From Bradyrhizobium sp. (lineage in GTDB: Bacteria > Pseudomonadota > Alphaproteobacteria > Rhizobiales > Xanthobacteraceae): a stretch of 64,000 nucleotides of DNA. Within the stretch, counting starts at the first letter, position 1. Every line of letters starts with the position of its first letter. Below, in pieces: positions 24,495-32,743 of the stretch. The translations under genes were made by a program, and so were the position numbers. Location of the stretch: positions 112,612 through 176,611 of the forward strand of contig JAQGKC010000429.1 in the NCBI GenBank assembly GCA_028290305.1, given 5' to 3'. Under the pieces are notes generated by a model. That model was not told the DNA's origin. It did not search any database and saw only the letters and a program-made list of their open reading frames with translations.

Positions 24495-24807
24495 GGAAGC
24501 GGGCGCGGGTCTTATGCTGATTGGTTTCATCATACGCATTTTCGATATCGCTCGATCGTATTTCGATCTGATGCAGAGTTGCGATGTCTGCACGCACACC
24601 GGCGTCCTCATCCCGCGACCGCCGGAGCATGGTGGGGCTGCGCACGCCCCAAAATCCTTTTCGCCGATCAGGGCAAGTGCCACAGAATTCGAAAAGAAGA
24701 TGCTGACGGCCGATCTCGTCGGCGTCCGGCATTGATGACATCCATCCAGGCAGATTTCTCAGGCTCTCTGAATCTGACGTCCTCTGTGACAGCCTGACGT
24801 CGTTCCC
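24495..24807. other. Non-coding stretch upstream of the IclR gene
   Basis: Short frames exist on both strands here (for example 24487-24735 plus) but lack a ribosome binding site or recognisable motifs. I see no gene. A promoter-like TTGACA begins at 24808. Confidence 0.5.
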
Positions 24808-24868
24808 TTGACAACCCCGGTATGCCCGGAGTATTGCAACAGAGTTGCGAATTGCAACTTGGTTGCAG
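24808..24868 (+). promoter_or_regulatory. iclR-type promoter overlapped by two tandem palindromic operators
   Basis: TTGACA (24808-24813) and TATTGC (24832-24837) are plausible -35 and -10 boxes. Over and behind the -10 lie two palindromes of the form TTGCAAC-N3-GTTGC: TTGCAAC-aga-GTTGCGA (24834-24850) and TTGCAAC-ttg-GTTGCAG (24852-24868), spaced 18 bases. The second ends two bases before the ATG. This suits autorepression by the IclR protein. Confidence 0.7.
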
Positions 24869-24870
24869 AA

Positions 24871-25674
24871 ATGCTAGTCAGCTCGATCGTTCATGCCATG
24901 TCGGTTCTGGAGGCCCTGGCAGATCGCCCGTCGGGCATGTCAGTCAGCGACCTCAGTGCATTGACCGATTTGAACAAGGGTTCGATTGCCAGGGTGCTGA
25001 TCACGCTGCAGAGCACCGGCCACGTTCTGCAAGACCCGGCGACAGAGCGATATCATCTCTCGCTGCAGACGGTTTCACTCGCCAACCGGCACATGGACAA
25101 ACTGGGCTTTCCCGAGGTCATCCAGCCCGTTCTCAATGAGCTCGCTGCCACGACCGGAGAACTCGCCCAGCTCGCGGCCGCCGATAACGATTGTCTTTAC
25201 GTTATCGCCAAAGCCGAGGGAGCCAATCGCATTCGTGTCGAATCCCTTTTGGGACAACAAATCGCGCTGCATGCAAGCTCGACTGGCAAGGCATGGTTGA
25301 GCGGATTGTCGCGCGAGAGACTCTTGCGGGTTCTCGGCGGCATCAAGCTCGTCAAACTTGCAGCCAGGACGATCACCGATATCGCGGTCCTGGAAAGGGA
25401 GATCGAGGAGGCAAGGGTTGCGGGTTTTGCAACGCAGCGGGAAGAGCTGATGGAACAGATGTCCGGCATCGCTGTTCCCGTTCGTACCGCCGCCAGTCCC
25501 GAGGCTCTCGGATCGCTCGCGATCGCTGCCCCGACATTTCGTTTTCCAGTCGAGCGCATGACCGATGTCTACGCGCTGCTTCAGCGCGCCGCTTTGCGGA
25601 TTGGCGAGACCTGGCCAAGGGAAGCGGCCGTCTTGAATCCTGATCATCCCGTCAAGAAGACTGCTTTCAGATAG
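24871..25674 (+). CDS. IclR family transcriptional regulator
   Basis: 267 residues from the ATG at 24871. N-terminal winged helix about 5-65 (VHAMSVLEALADRPSGMSVSDLSALTDLNKGSIARVLITLQSTGHV), then the effector-binding domain with LHASSTGKAWLSGLSRERLLRVLGG and VAGFATQREELMEQMSGIAVPVR, both typical of IclR proteins. No Shine-Dalgarno sequence is seen before this ATG because the operator repeats occupy the space; an in-frame TTG at 24808 would include them. It sits between two import operons and probably controls the Liv-type genes that follow. Confidence 0.88.
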   Translation: MLVSSIVHAMSVLEALADRPSGMSVSDLSALTDLNKGSIARVLITLQSTGHVLQDPATERYHLSLQTVSLANRHMDKLGFPEVIQPVLNELAATTGELAQLAAADNDCLYVIAKAEGANRIRVESLLGQQIALHASSTGKAWLSGLSRERLLRVLGGIKLVKLAARTITDIAVLEREIEEARVAGFATQREELMEQMSGIAVPVRTAASPEALGSLAIAAPTFRFPVERMTDVYALLQRAALRIGETWPREAAVLNPDHPVKKTAFR

Positions 25675-25706
25675 TTATGTTGCGGCACCTTTTGGAGAAA
25701 TGAACG

Positions 25707-26843
25707 ATGAACGTGAAGAGTACATTGTTTAAGCTCGCTTCGCTTGCGCTCATACTCGGTGTTGCGCCTGCCACGGCGCAGGAAATAATCCCAATCGGTC
25801 TCGTCGCGCCAACATCTGGATCGGTCGCCCTGGACGGTCAGCAGGAAGTTGCGGGCGCGCAATTCGCGGTTGACCAGTTCAACAAGGCCGGGCGCCTCGG
25901 CAGCAAGAAAGTGCAGCTTTTTGTCGAGGATGGTGAGTGCAAGCCCGCGTCGTCAACGGCCGCCGCCGAGAAGCTGATAACGCAGAACAAAGTCGTCGCA
26001 CTGGCTGGAGCGTTCTGCAGCTCCGCGACCAAATCAGTGCAGCCGATTTCCGAGAAGTACGGCGTGTCCTTTGTTAACGGCATTTCATCGGACCCGTCAT
26101 TGACGGATCCGGTGCGTCCCTGGTTCTTCCGCACGAAAATCCACAATGGGTTGAGAGCCAAATATTATGCAAAGTTCATCGGCGAAGCGTTGCATCTGAA
26201 AAAGCTCGTTGCACTGGCCGTGGATGATGATTTCGGCCGATCCGCGATCACATCCTTCACCCCTGTTCTCAAGCAGGACGGCACCGAATTCGCGCTGGTC
26301 CGCTACTTCAAGCATGGGGAAGTCAATTACATCTCGATGCTCAACTCCGTGAAAAGCTCGGGCGCGGACGGGATTTTCCTGGTCGGAGAAGCCCAGGATG
26401 GCGCGCTGATCATGAAACAGTACAAGCAACTCGGCCTGGACCTGCCGGTCGTGGCCGTCGGGTCGTTCAATACGCCCGAGTTCTTCAATATGGCCGGCCC
26501 GGATGCCGAAGGCGTCTATAACGCGGAAGTCTGGGGTTCCGGGGTAGACTATCAAGGCGCGCAGGACTTCATCGGGGCATGGCAAAAATCGAAGAATGCC
26601 TATCCCGGCCTCTACGCGATGTCGGGTTATGTCGAAATGACCGCCATTCTTGAAGCAGTGGCAAAGGCGGGTGACGCCGATCGGGAGAAGATCAAGGGCG
26701 CACTCGAGAGTCTCGATTGGGTAAGTCCGATCGGGCCGATCAAGTTTGACGCCAACCATCAGGCCCACACGCTGATGTTTGTGACGAAGAACGAGGCAGG
26801 CAAAGGCGTCGTTCAGAAAACCTACGACACGTCGCAGGATTGA
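25707..26843 (+). CDS. Branched-chain amino-acid-type ABC transporter substrate-binding protein
   Basis: 378 residues, signal peptide with cleavage after PATAQ (residue about 25). Type I periplasmic fold of the LivJ group: IPIGLVAPTSGSVALDGQQEVAGAQFAVDQFN, then VVALAGAFCSSATKSVQPISEKYGVSFVNGISS and KLVALAVDDDFGRS. A pair of cysteines (CKPASS and AFCSS) is visible. GGAGAAATGAACG precedes the ATG. It begins the five-gene livKHMGF-like set. Such systems often carry amides, urea, aromatic acids or other compounds besides leucine, isoleucine and valine, so the name does not fix the ligand. Confidence 0.9.
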   Translation: MNVKSTLFKLASLALILGVAPATAQEIIPIGLVAPTSGSVALDGQQEVAGAQFAVDQFNKAGRLGSKKVQLFVEDGECKPASSTAAAEKLITQNKVVALAGAFCSSATKSVQPISEKYGVSFVNGISSDPSLTDPVRPWFFRTKIHNGLRAKYYAKFIGEALHLKKLVALAVDDDFGRSAITSFTPVLKQDGTEFALVRYFKHGEVNYISMLNSVKSSGADGIFLVGEAQDGALIMKQYKQLGLDLPVVAVGSFNTPEFFNMAGPDAEGVYNAEVWGSGVDYQGAQDFIGAWQKSKNAYPGLYAMSGYVEMTAILEAVAKAGDADREKIKGALESLDWVSPIGPIKFDANHQAHTLMFVTKNEAGKGVVQKTYDTSQD

Positions 26844-26846
26844 GCT

Positions 26847-27713
26847 GTGCTGCAGGATCTCGCCAGTGGCCTCATCATGGGGCTCGCCTACGCCTCTATC
26901 GCCGTCGGTCTAAGCCTGATTTTCGGGGTTCTTCGTATCATCAACTTTGCGCACGGCGAGTTTTACATGCTGGGCGGCCTGATCCTGTATTCACTAACCA
27001 ATGGAGGCGTCAATTTCTTTGCGGCGCTCGGCGGCGCAATTCTTGGCACGATGCTTCTCGCCGCGGTTATCGACCGGCTGGTGCTCAAGCCCCTCAGGCG
27101 CGCGGATGAAGCCACCATCGCACTCGCCACGCTGGGCATATCGATCTTTCTGGCGAACACCGGCCTGATCCTGTGGGGGCCAATCCCCCACAACATTCCG
27201 ACCCCTTTTTCTGCGACGCCGCTGATTTTGCCCGGCAACGTGTATCTTAGCAAATTTGAACTGTTCGCTGCGGTTCTTACCCTCGTCGCTATCGCGGGAC
27301 TTCATCTTGTGCTGCACCGGACATCCGCCGGTCGGCAAATCCGCGCCGTCGTTCAGGATCGCGATGCTGCAGCGCTGGTGGGACTGGATGTGGATCGGAT
27401 CTATACGACGACCTTCGCGGTCGGTTGCGGGCTGGCCGCGCTATCGGGCGGATTGCTGGGATCGATGTTCCTCGTCTACCCCTCCATGGGACTCGCCGCG
27501 GTTCTGAAGGCATTCGTGGTGGTCGTTATCGGCGGGATGGGAAGTCTGGGCGGCGCCGTCGCCGGCGGCATTCTTCTTGGCGTGACGGAATCGCTTAGCG
27601 GGGCGTGGATGCCGTCCGGCTTCAAGGACATCATCGGCTTTGTCTTCATCATTCTCGTACTTGCATTGCGGCCGCAGGGCATTTTCGGTGTCAAGCAGGT
27701 GCGGATCCGATGA
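26847..27713 (+). CDS. Branched-chain amino-acid-type ABC transporter permease (LivH-like)
   Basis: 288 residues starting at a GTG three bases after the binding-protein stop. Typical LivH features: LIMGLAYASIAVGLSLIFGVLRIINFAHGEFYMLGG, about eight hydrophobic segments, and the cytoplasmic GRQIRAVVQDRDAAALVGLDVDRIY motif. Its 3' end overlaps the LivM-like gene by four bases (ATGA). Confidence 0.92.
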   Translation: MLQDLASGLIMGLAYASIAVGLSLIFGVLRIINFAHGEFYMLGGLILYSLTNGGVNFFAALGGAILGTMLLAAVIDRLVLKPLRRADEATIALATLGISIFLANTGLILWGPIPHNIPTPFSATPLILPGNVYLSKFELFAAVLTLVAIAGLHLVLHRTSAGRQIRAVVQDRDAAALVGLDVDRIYTTTFAVGCGLAALSGGLLGSMFLVYPSMGLAAVLKAFVVVVIGGMGSLGGAVAGGILLGVTESLSGAWMPSGFKDIIGFVFIILVLALRPQGIFGVKQVRIR

Positions 27714-28696
27714 ATTCCCCGAAATCCATCGCGGTTGGCGTCATTGTTGTGTTGGCCGTTTCGATCGGTTTCGTGCTGCCGGACGTTGTCGGCCCTTACT
27801 TGATGCGGCTGGTGATCTTCGGGCTGATTTATTCATTGCTCGCTCTCGCCCTGAATTTGTCCCTGGGCTTTCGCGGCGAGATATCGCTCGGGCATCAGAC
27901 TTTTTTCGGGTTCGGCGCCTATGTTGCCGCGATTCTGGCGACCTCTCTGAATTTTTCGCTGCTTCTTGTTCTGCCGATCGCGGCCGCCTTGACGGCGATT
28001 GTTGGGTTTGGCGTAGGGCTTGTCGCACTGCGCATGAGAGGCCCTTATTTTGCGATCGTCACGTTGAGCTTCGGAGTAATCGCTGAAATTCTGGCCGTGA
28101 ACCTGGTGGACATCACCAACGGCCCAATGGGAATTTCCGATATCGGGTCGCGCGCCAACAGTCTGCTTGGCTGGGCTATCCTGTTGAGGACGGAAGTCAT
28201 CTGTTACGAAATTCTTGTGGTCCTCGTTTGCCTTGCGGGCCTGGTGACCTACGCGCTTCGCGAATCCCGGTATGGACGCGCCTGGCGCGCGCTGCGCGAC
28301 CATGAAGATCTTGCGGCGGCGATTGGAATTCCCGCATTTCCTGTCGATCTTCTTTCGCTGATGATCGGCGCCGCAATATGCGGCGTCGCTGGAGCGGTCT
28401 ATGCGTTCTATACGTCCGTCGTTGCGCCCGATGACGTTTTTTCGTTTGGCCTCGTTATCACGATGCTGGTTTCCGTGGTGTTGGGCGGCCGGGGCACGAT
28501 TTCCGGACCGATCTTCGGTGCCTTCATCTTCGCGTTTGCGCCCGAGTATTTGCGTATCGCGCAAGAGTGGCGGCTTCCCATATTCGGCATTCTGCTGGTC
28601 GTCCTGGTCATGCTGGCTCCGCAAGGCCTGATCTCGCTGGCTCTCGTTGCGATCGGCAAAACCAGGAAATCCCTTCGCATGGGCAGCGGTGCATGA
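27710..28696 (+). CDS. Branched-chain amino-acid-type ABC transporter permease (LivM-like)
   Basis: 328 residues from an ATG that overlaps the previous stop as ATGA. Hydrophobic throughout with LivM hallmarks: LALNLSLGFRGEISLGHQTFFGFGAYVAAIL, MRGPYFAIVTLSFGVI, SRYGRAWRALRDHEDLAAAIGIPAF and VVLGGRGTISGPIFGAF. Open frame extends to 27605 but that is the LivH gene in another frame. It forms the channel with LivH. The end overlaps the next ATPase by four bases. Confidence 0.92.
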   Translation: MNSPKSIAVGVIVVLAVSIGFVLPDVVGPYLMRLVIFGLIYSLLALALNLSLGFRGEISLGHQTFFGFGAYVAAILATSLNFSLLLVLPIAAALTAIVGFGVGLVALRMRGPYFAIVTLSFGVIAEILAVNLVDITNGPMGISDIGSRANSLLGWAILLRTEVICYEILVVLVCLAGLVTYALRESRYGRAWRALRDHEDLAAAIGIPAFPVDLLSLMIGAAICGVAGAVYAFYTSVVAPDDVFSFGLVITMLVSVVLGGRGTISGPIFGAFIFAFAPEYLRIAQEWRLPIFGILLVVLVMLAPQGLISLALVAIGKTRKSLRMGSGA

Positions 28697-29472
28697 TGAG
28701 CAGCGCATCGCAACCCCTGTTGGAGACTGAGCGGCTTGGCGTTCGTTTCGGCGGCCTTGCCGCGGTGGAAGATGTCAGTTTTCAGGTTTACGAAGGCCAG
28801 ATCGTCAGTCTGATCGGCCCCAACGGAGCCGGAAAGACAACGACAGCTAATGCAATCACAGGCTTCGTCCCGGCAAGTAGCGGTATGGTTCGCTTCGCTG
28901 GCCAGAATATCGTTGGCTGGCGCCCGGAACGCATCGCGACCGCGGGACTCGTCAGGACTTTCCAGAACGCGGCAATGTTCGCCAGCATGTCGGTCGCCGA
29001 CAATCTCGCGACCGGTCAGTTCCTGGCGAGCAAAACCGGCGTCTGGCAAACGCTGCTGCGAACGCCGAGCTTCAGATCGGAGCAAACGGCGACCCGTGAT
29101 CGCGTCGATCGGGTGCTCGATCTGCTTCGTCTCCGGCATCGGCGGGATGTGATCGCGGGGGAGCTACCTTACGGCGATCAGCGCGTTCTCGGGCTCGGCA
29201 TTGCGTTGATGACGCAGCCCAAGCTCCTGTTGCTTGACGAACCCGCCGCCGGTCTAAGCCCTGACGAGGCGAAGCTGATGGGACGTCTTATTCGTACCAT
29301 CAACGACCAGGGCATCACGGTCCTGTTGATTGAACACAACATGTCGCTGGTGATGTCGGTATCGGCGCATATCATCGTGCTGAAGCAGGGAAAGAAACTG
29401 GCGGAGGGCACACCGCGTTCGATCCGCGAGCATCGTGATGTGGTGGAAGCTTATCTGGGCGTCGACGCATGA
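28693..29472 (+). CDS. Branched-chain amino-acid-type ABC transporter ATP-binding protein (LivG-like)
   Basis: 259 residues. Walker A GPNGAGKTT, Q-loop RTFQNAAMFASMSVADNL, signature ELPYGDQRVLGLGIAL (the YG in place of SG is common in LivG proteins), Walker B LLLLDEPAAGLSPDE, switch histidine IEHNMSLVMS. The start overlaps the LivM-like stop as ATGATG, and the stop overlaps the LivF-like gene by four bases, so expression is coupled. Confidence 0.9.
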   Translation: MMSSASQPLLETERLGVRFGGLAAVEDVSFQVYEGQIVSLIGPNGAGKTTTANAITGFVPASSGMVRFAGQNIVGWRPERIATAGLVRTFQNAAMFASMSVADNLATGQFLASKTGVWQTLLRTPSFRSEQTATRDRVDRVLDLLRLRHRRDVIAGELPYGDQRVLGLGIALMTQPKLLLLDEPAAGLSPDEAKLMGRLIRTINDQGITVLLIEHNMSLVMSVSAHIIVLKQGKKLAEGTPRSIREHRDVVEAYLGVDA

Positions 29473-30215
29473 CGATGTTGATGGTCGAGAAGCTTAGTGT
29501 CGCCTATGGTCCCATTCAGGCACTGCGCGATCTGGATATCACCGTCAACGCCGGCGAGATCGTTGGATTGATCGGGGCCAATGGCGCCGGTAAGACCAGT
29601 TTGCTGCGCACGATTTCGGGCCTCGTCAATGTGCGCAGCGGAAGCATTCGTTTTCTGGGCGAACAGATTCAGGGTGTGGCGACCGGCAAGATCGTCAGGG
29701 CAGGGATTGCGCATGTCCCGGAGGGTCGGCGCGTATGGCCTGATATGACCGTCGAAGAGAACCTGGTGCTGGGGGGCGTCGTCGCTGCCCGCAAAGCATC
29801 GGTCGTGATTCGGCTGGACGAGATTCTATCGTCTTTCCCGGAACTCAGCAGCCGCTTGCAGCAAAAGGCCGGCACGCTGTCCGGCGGTGAACAGCAGATG
29901 TTGGCGATTGGCCGCGGGCTGATGAGCTCACCCAAGCTGCTGATGCTGGACGAGCCGTCGCTTGGGCTGGCGCCAGTGATTGTCCAGAGAGTGAAGGAAA
30001 TCATCGTGACGCTCAATCGCGAGGGACTGACGGTGCTCTTGTCGGAGCAGAATGCGCGACTGGCGCTTGGCGCCACGCATCGGGCTTATGTGCTGGCAGA
30101 AGGGCGGATCGTGAGCTCCGGAACGCCACAGGAGTTGCTGCAGAAGGCCGATCTGATTGCGGCCTATCTCGGCGAAAGTGACGAGCCGGCACCAGAAAGG
30201 GGAGATACGAAATGA
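29469..30215 (+). CDS. Branched-chain amino-acid-type ABC transporter ATP-binding protein (LivF-like)
   Basis: 248 residues. Walker A GANGAGKTS, Q-loop-like VPEGRRVWPDMTVEENL (the HVPEGRRVFPxMTVEENL signature of LivF), signature LSGGEQQMLAIGRGL, Walker B LLMLDEPSLGLAPV and the switch position LLSEQNARLAL. It overlaps LivG upstream and the RidA gene downstream, each by four bases, making a seven-gene translationally coupled block. Confidence 0.92.
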   Translation: MTMLMVEKLSVAYGPIQALRDLDITVNAGEIVGLIGANGAGKTSLLRTISGLVNVRSGSIRFLGEQIQGVATGKIVRAGIAHVPEGRRVWPDMTVEENLVLGGVVAARKASVVIRLDEILSSFPELSSRLQQKAGTLSGGEQQMLAIGRGLMSSPKLLMLDEPSLGLAPVIVQRVKEIIVTLNREGLTVLLSEQNARLALGATHRAYVLAEGRIVSSGTPQELLQKADLIAAYLGESDEPAPERGDTK

Positions 30216-30700
30216 GTGAAGCTGATGGTGATAAGGCAATGCTGCCGTCATCGCGTTTGATGAAAATGGGATTGGTTCTCCCCGACGCCGCTCAACCCCA
30301 GTTCAATTATGTTCCCGTCGTCCTTCACGGCGATCTGGCCTATGTCAGCGGCCAGTTGCCAAAACAGGATGGCGAAGTGCGGATCAAGGGACGCGTCGGC
30401 GATACCGTGAGTCTGGAAGTTGCCCAGCAAGCGGCGCGGATCTGCGCGATTCAGGCCCTTGCCTGCCTCGCCCAGGCGCTCGGTTCGATCGACCGCGTCA
30501 CACGCATCATCAGACTTTCCGGCTTCGTCACGAGCGGCTTTGACTTCTATCAGCAGCCTGCGGTGATCGATGCAGCCAGCGAACTCATGGTGAAGGTGTT
30601 CGGTGAAGCCGGACGGCATGCGCGATCCGCAATTGGCGTTTCCGCGCTGCCTCGGAATTCATCCGTCGAACTGGAAGTCATCGCCGCGTTTCAGCCATAA
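30212..30700 (+). CDS. RidA/YjgF family protein
   Basis: 162 residues of the RidA superfamily. Seen: an N-terminal extension (to about 25), the core strand AYVSGQLPKQDGEVRIKGRVG, the helix LEVAQQAARICAIQALACLAQALGSIDRVTRIIRLSGFV, and the end GRHARSAIGVSALPRNSSVELEVIAAF, which matches the RidA motif with arginine before the conserved serine/alanine region. RidA proteins hydrolyse reactive enamines/imines to ketones and ammonia; RutC is a relative in pyrimidine breakdown. Its ATG overlaps the LivF stop, tying it firmly to the importer and to nitrogen-compound catabolism. Confidence 0.92.
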   Translation: MSEADGDKAMLPSSRLMKMGLVLPDAAQPQFNYVPVVLHGDLAYVSGQLPKQDGEVRIKGRVGDTVSLEVAQQAARICAIQALACLAQALGSIDRVTRIIRLSGFVTSGFDFYQQPAVIDAASELMVKVFGEAGRHARSAIGVSALPRNSSVELEVIAAFQP

Positions 30701-30739
30701 ACAACGAAACTAACCCAGGAAGAGATAGAGGAGTATCCC

Positions 30740-31408
30740 ATGGCCACCCCATCGAAATTCCGGCTACGAATTTATCATGATCACATCACGGAAGAGGTTG
30801 AGGCCGCACTGCCCGCCGAACGCCGCGTCATTTACTGTGTTGCTGGATCCGCTGAAATCAGCGATGCGGCCAAGTCCGAGACCATCGGAAACGATGGCGC
30901 CTGGTTCTCATCCCGGAAAACCACGGTTCGGGGTAAGGACGAGGGCGCGTGTCTGTGGCGTTGGGAGCTGGTAGCGCCGGGTGCGCCGTCCGGCGAGTTG
31001 AAGGGCGAAAGAATCAAGAGCCGTATCGCCGGCGATTATGAAATCGAGATCGATACGTCGATCAAACGGCTGATGCGGCTGGATCGCGTCAGCTTCCCGC
31101 TTGGTGGTGAAGCGTTGACGCACATCCATGCCGCCGCCGGCGTGCGTTGTCAGCTTGAAGGCAATTTGCTGCTTGAATCGCTTGGACACCGATACCGGGT
31201 GTGGCCGGGAGACCCCTGGGTCGAGCACGGCCCCGATATGGTTTATGCAAAGGCATCCGAGCATCAGCTTTCGAGTTTCGTCCGCGTCATGATCGTGCCG
31301 GAGCAATACAAGGGGCGTTCGACGATTACGTATGTGAAGGCCGAGGATCAGGACAAGCCAAAGTCCCAGAGCTACAAGCGCTATCTCGAAGAACCGATTT
31401 CCCTTTGA
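30740..31408 (+). CDS. Cupin-like protein of unknown function
   Basis: 222 residues. The C-terminal half (about 110-205) has a cupin-like pattern: LDRVSFPLGGEALTHIHAAAGVRC, a glycine turn in LEGNLL, and WPGDPWVEHGPDMVYAKAS, with His residues that could hold a metal. The N-terminal half (about 5-90) has a similar spacing (GSAEIS, DGAWFSSRKTTVRG), hinting at a bicupin whose first barrel has lost metal ligands. It is the last gene of the RidA/Liv operon, 39 bases behind RidA, followed by a hairpin. No family name recognised with certainty. Confidence 0.7.
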   Translation: MATPSKFRLRIYHDHITEEVEAALPAERRVIYCVAGSAEISDAAKSETIGNDGAWFSSRKTTVRGKDEGACLWRWELVAPGAPSGELKGERIKSRIAGDYEIEIDTSIKRLMRLDRVSFPLGGEALTHIHAAAGVRCQLEGNLLLESLGHRYRVWPGDPWVEHGPDMVYAKASEHQLSSFVRVMIVPEQYKGRSTITYVKAEDQDKPKSQSYKRYLEEPISL

Positions 31409-31416
31409 GATTGCAC

Positions 31417-31448
31417 GTAGCGAAGCGTGTGCGACCACGCTTCGCTAC
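31417..31448 (+). terminator. Perfect 13-bp hairpin at the end of the import/RidA operon
   Basis: GTAGCGAAGCGTG-TGCGAC-CACGCTTCGCTAC begins eight bases after the stop codon. It lies between convergent genes. A T-run is missing, so it may be a Rho-assisted or mRNA-stabilising structure. Confidence 0.65.
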
Positions 31449-31499
31449 ATAGACCTGATTGTAGTTTGATGGAGCTGTGGCCTGTGCCGACTTGGTCGG

Positions 31500-32714
31500 C
31501 TAAGCCTTCTGGCCGTAGTTCAGCAGTCCACCGGTGCCCTTCGGCGGATGCGCGCGAAGGCCTTCTTCATTGGGCTCCGTGCCCCAGCCGGGCCGGTCGG
31601 GAATCACGAGATGTCCGTCCCTGATGTCGGGCTCATGGGTGAAAAGCTCGTGGTCCCAGGCCAAACGGTCGATATCGGTTTCCATGATGCGCAGGTTAGG
31701 CACCGCCGCACTGAAGTGGGCGTTCATCATGGTGCAGAGATGGCCGTAGAAATTATGCGGCGCGACGTTGACCTCGAACGCCTCGGCGGCATTGGCGATC
31801 TTCATCGACTGCCATACCCCATTCCACGGCGTGTCGATGATCGCGACATCCAGCGCCTGCTCGCGGAAATAGGGCAGGAATTCGCGCAAGCCCAGCAGCG
31901 TCTCGCAGGATGAAATCGGGTGCGGGCTCTGGCGCCTGATATAGCCGAGGGCTTCCGGATTGAAGCTGTCGATCTCGATCCAGAACATGTCGAGGTCGGC
32001 AATTTCGCGCAGGATCTTGAGATAGCCTTCGGTCTTGGCGTTGAAGTTGAGGTCCAGCAGGATGTCGACATCCGGTCCCGCGCCATCGCGGATCGCTTCG
32101 CGATGCATGCGCAGGTCGCGCAATACCCTGCGGTCGACATTGATCTCGGGTTGGAATGGCGAACCGAATCCCGGCCGCCAGCCCTGCGGCTTGCCGCCGT
32201 CATAGGTGAAGATGTTGGTCTTCAGCGCGGTGAATTTCTTCTCGCGAACCTCGCGTCCGATCGCCTTGACGCCGTCGAGATCGTTGATGGCGGGCTTGTA
32301 CCAGGTCGGATGATTGATGCGCCATGTGGCGCAATGCGACCAGTAGACACGGATGCGATCGCGAATCTTGCCGCCGAGCAATTCATAGCAGGGCACGCCG
32401 AGCAGCTTGGCCTTGGCGTCAAGCAGCGCGTTTTCGATCGCGCCAAGCGCCTGCGCGACCACGCCTCCGGCCGCCGGGCGCGTCGCTGCGAAAAGCTCCG
32501 CATAAATTCGTTCGTGCTGGAAGGCATTCTGTCCCACCACGCGTGCGGAGAGACGCTGGATCGCGGCACCGAGGCCGGGAGAACCAAAACCCTCGTCGAA
32601 TTCGCTCCAGCCGACCACGCCGTCGTCGGTGGTGATCTTGACGAAGTGGTAATTCCTCCAGCCTGCGTCGCAGGCAAGAATTTCAACGCTTCGTACCTTG
32701 GATGTCTTAGTCAT
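31500..32714 (-). CDS. Mandelate racemase/muconate-lactonizing enzyme family protein (enolase superfamily)
   Basis: 404 residues from the ATG at 32714, which has AGGGGAG five bases upstream; a longer frame to 32747 lies inside the RND gene end. N-terminal capping domain (RSVEILACDAGWRNYHFVKITTDDGVVGWSEF), then a TIM barrel. Metal ligands are visible as Asp in DILLDLNFN, Glu in FWIEIDSF and Glu in SSCETLLG; a His base is in NVAPHNFYG. The usual K-x-K base motif reads K-T-N here (FTALKTNIF), so the second lysine is replaced. Family members dehydrate acid sugars or cycloisomerise lactones. It lies 29 bases behind the orphan RND pump gene. Confidence 0.87.
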   Translation of the reverse strand: MTKTSKVRSVEILACDAGWRNYHFVKITTDDGVVGWSEFDEGFGSPGLGAAIQRLSARVVGQNAFQHERIYAELFAATRPAAGGVVAQALGAIENALLDAKAKLLGVPCYELLGGKIRDRIRVYWSHCATWRINHPTWYKPAINDLDGVKAIGREVREKKFTALKTNIFTYDGGKPQGWRPGFGSPFQPEINVDRRVLRDLRMHREAIRDGAGPDVDILLDLNFNAKTEGYLKILREIADLDMFWIEIDSFNPEALGYIRRQSPHPISSCETLLGLREFLPYFREQALDVAIIDTPWNGVWQSMKIANAAEAFEVNVAPHNFYGHLCTMMNAHFSAAVPNLRIMETDIDRLAWDHELFTHEPDIRDGHLVIPDRPGWGTEPNEEGLRAHPPKGTGGLLNYGQKA

Positions 32715-32743
32715 GTCGCTCCCCTGAAGTTTTTTATTTGTCG

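Noticed and set aside
24487..24735. Possible 82-residue protein behind the amino-acid ATPase gene
   Set aside because: TTG start inside the ATPase end, no ribosome binding site, no motif; the stretch looks non-coding.
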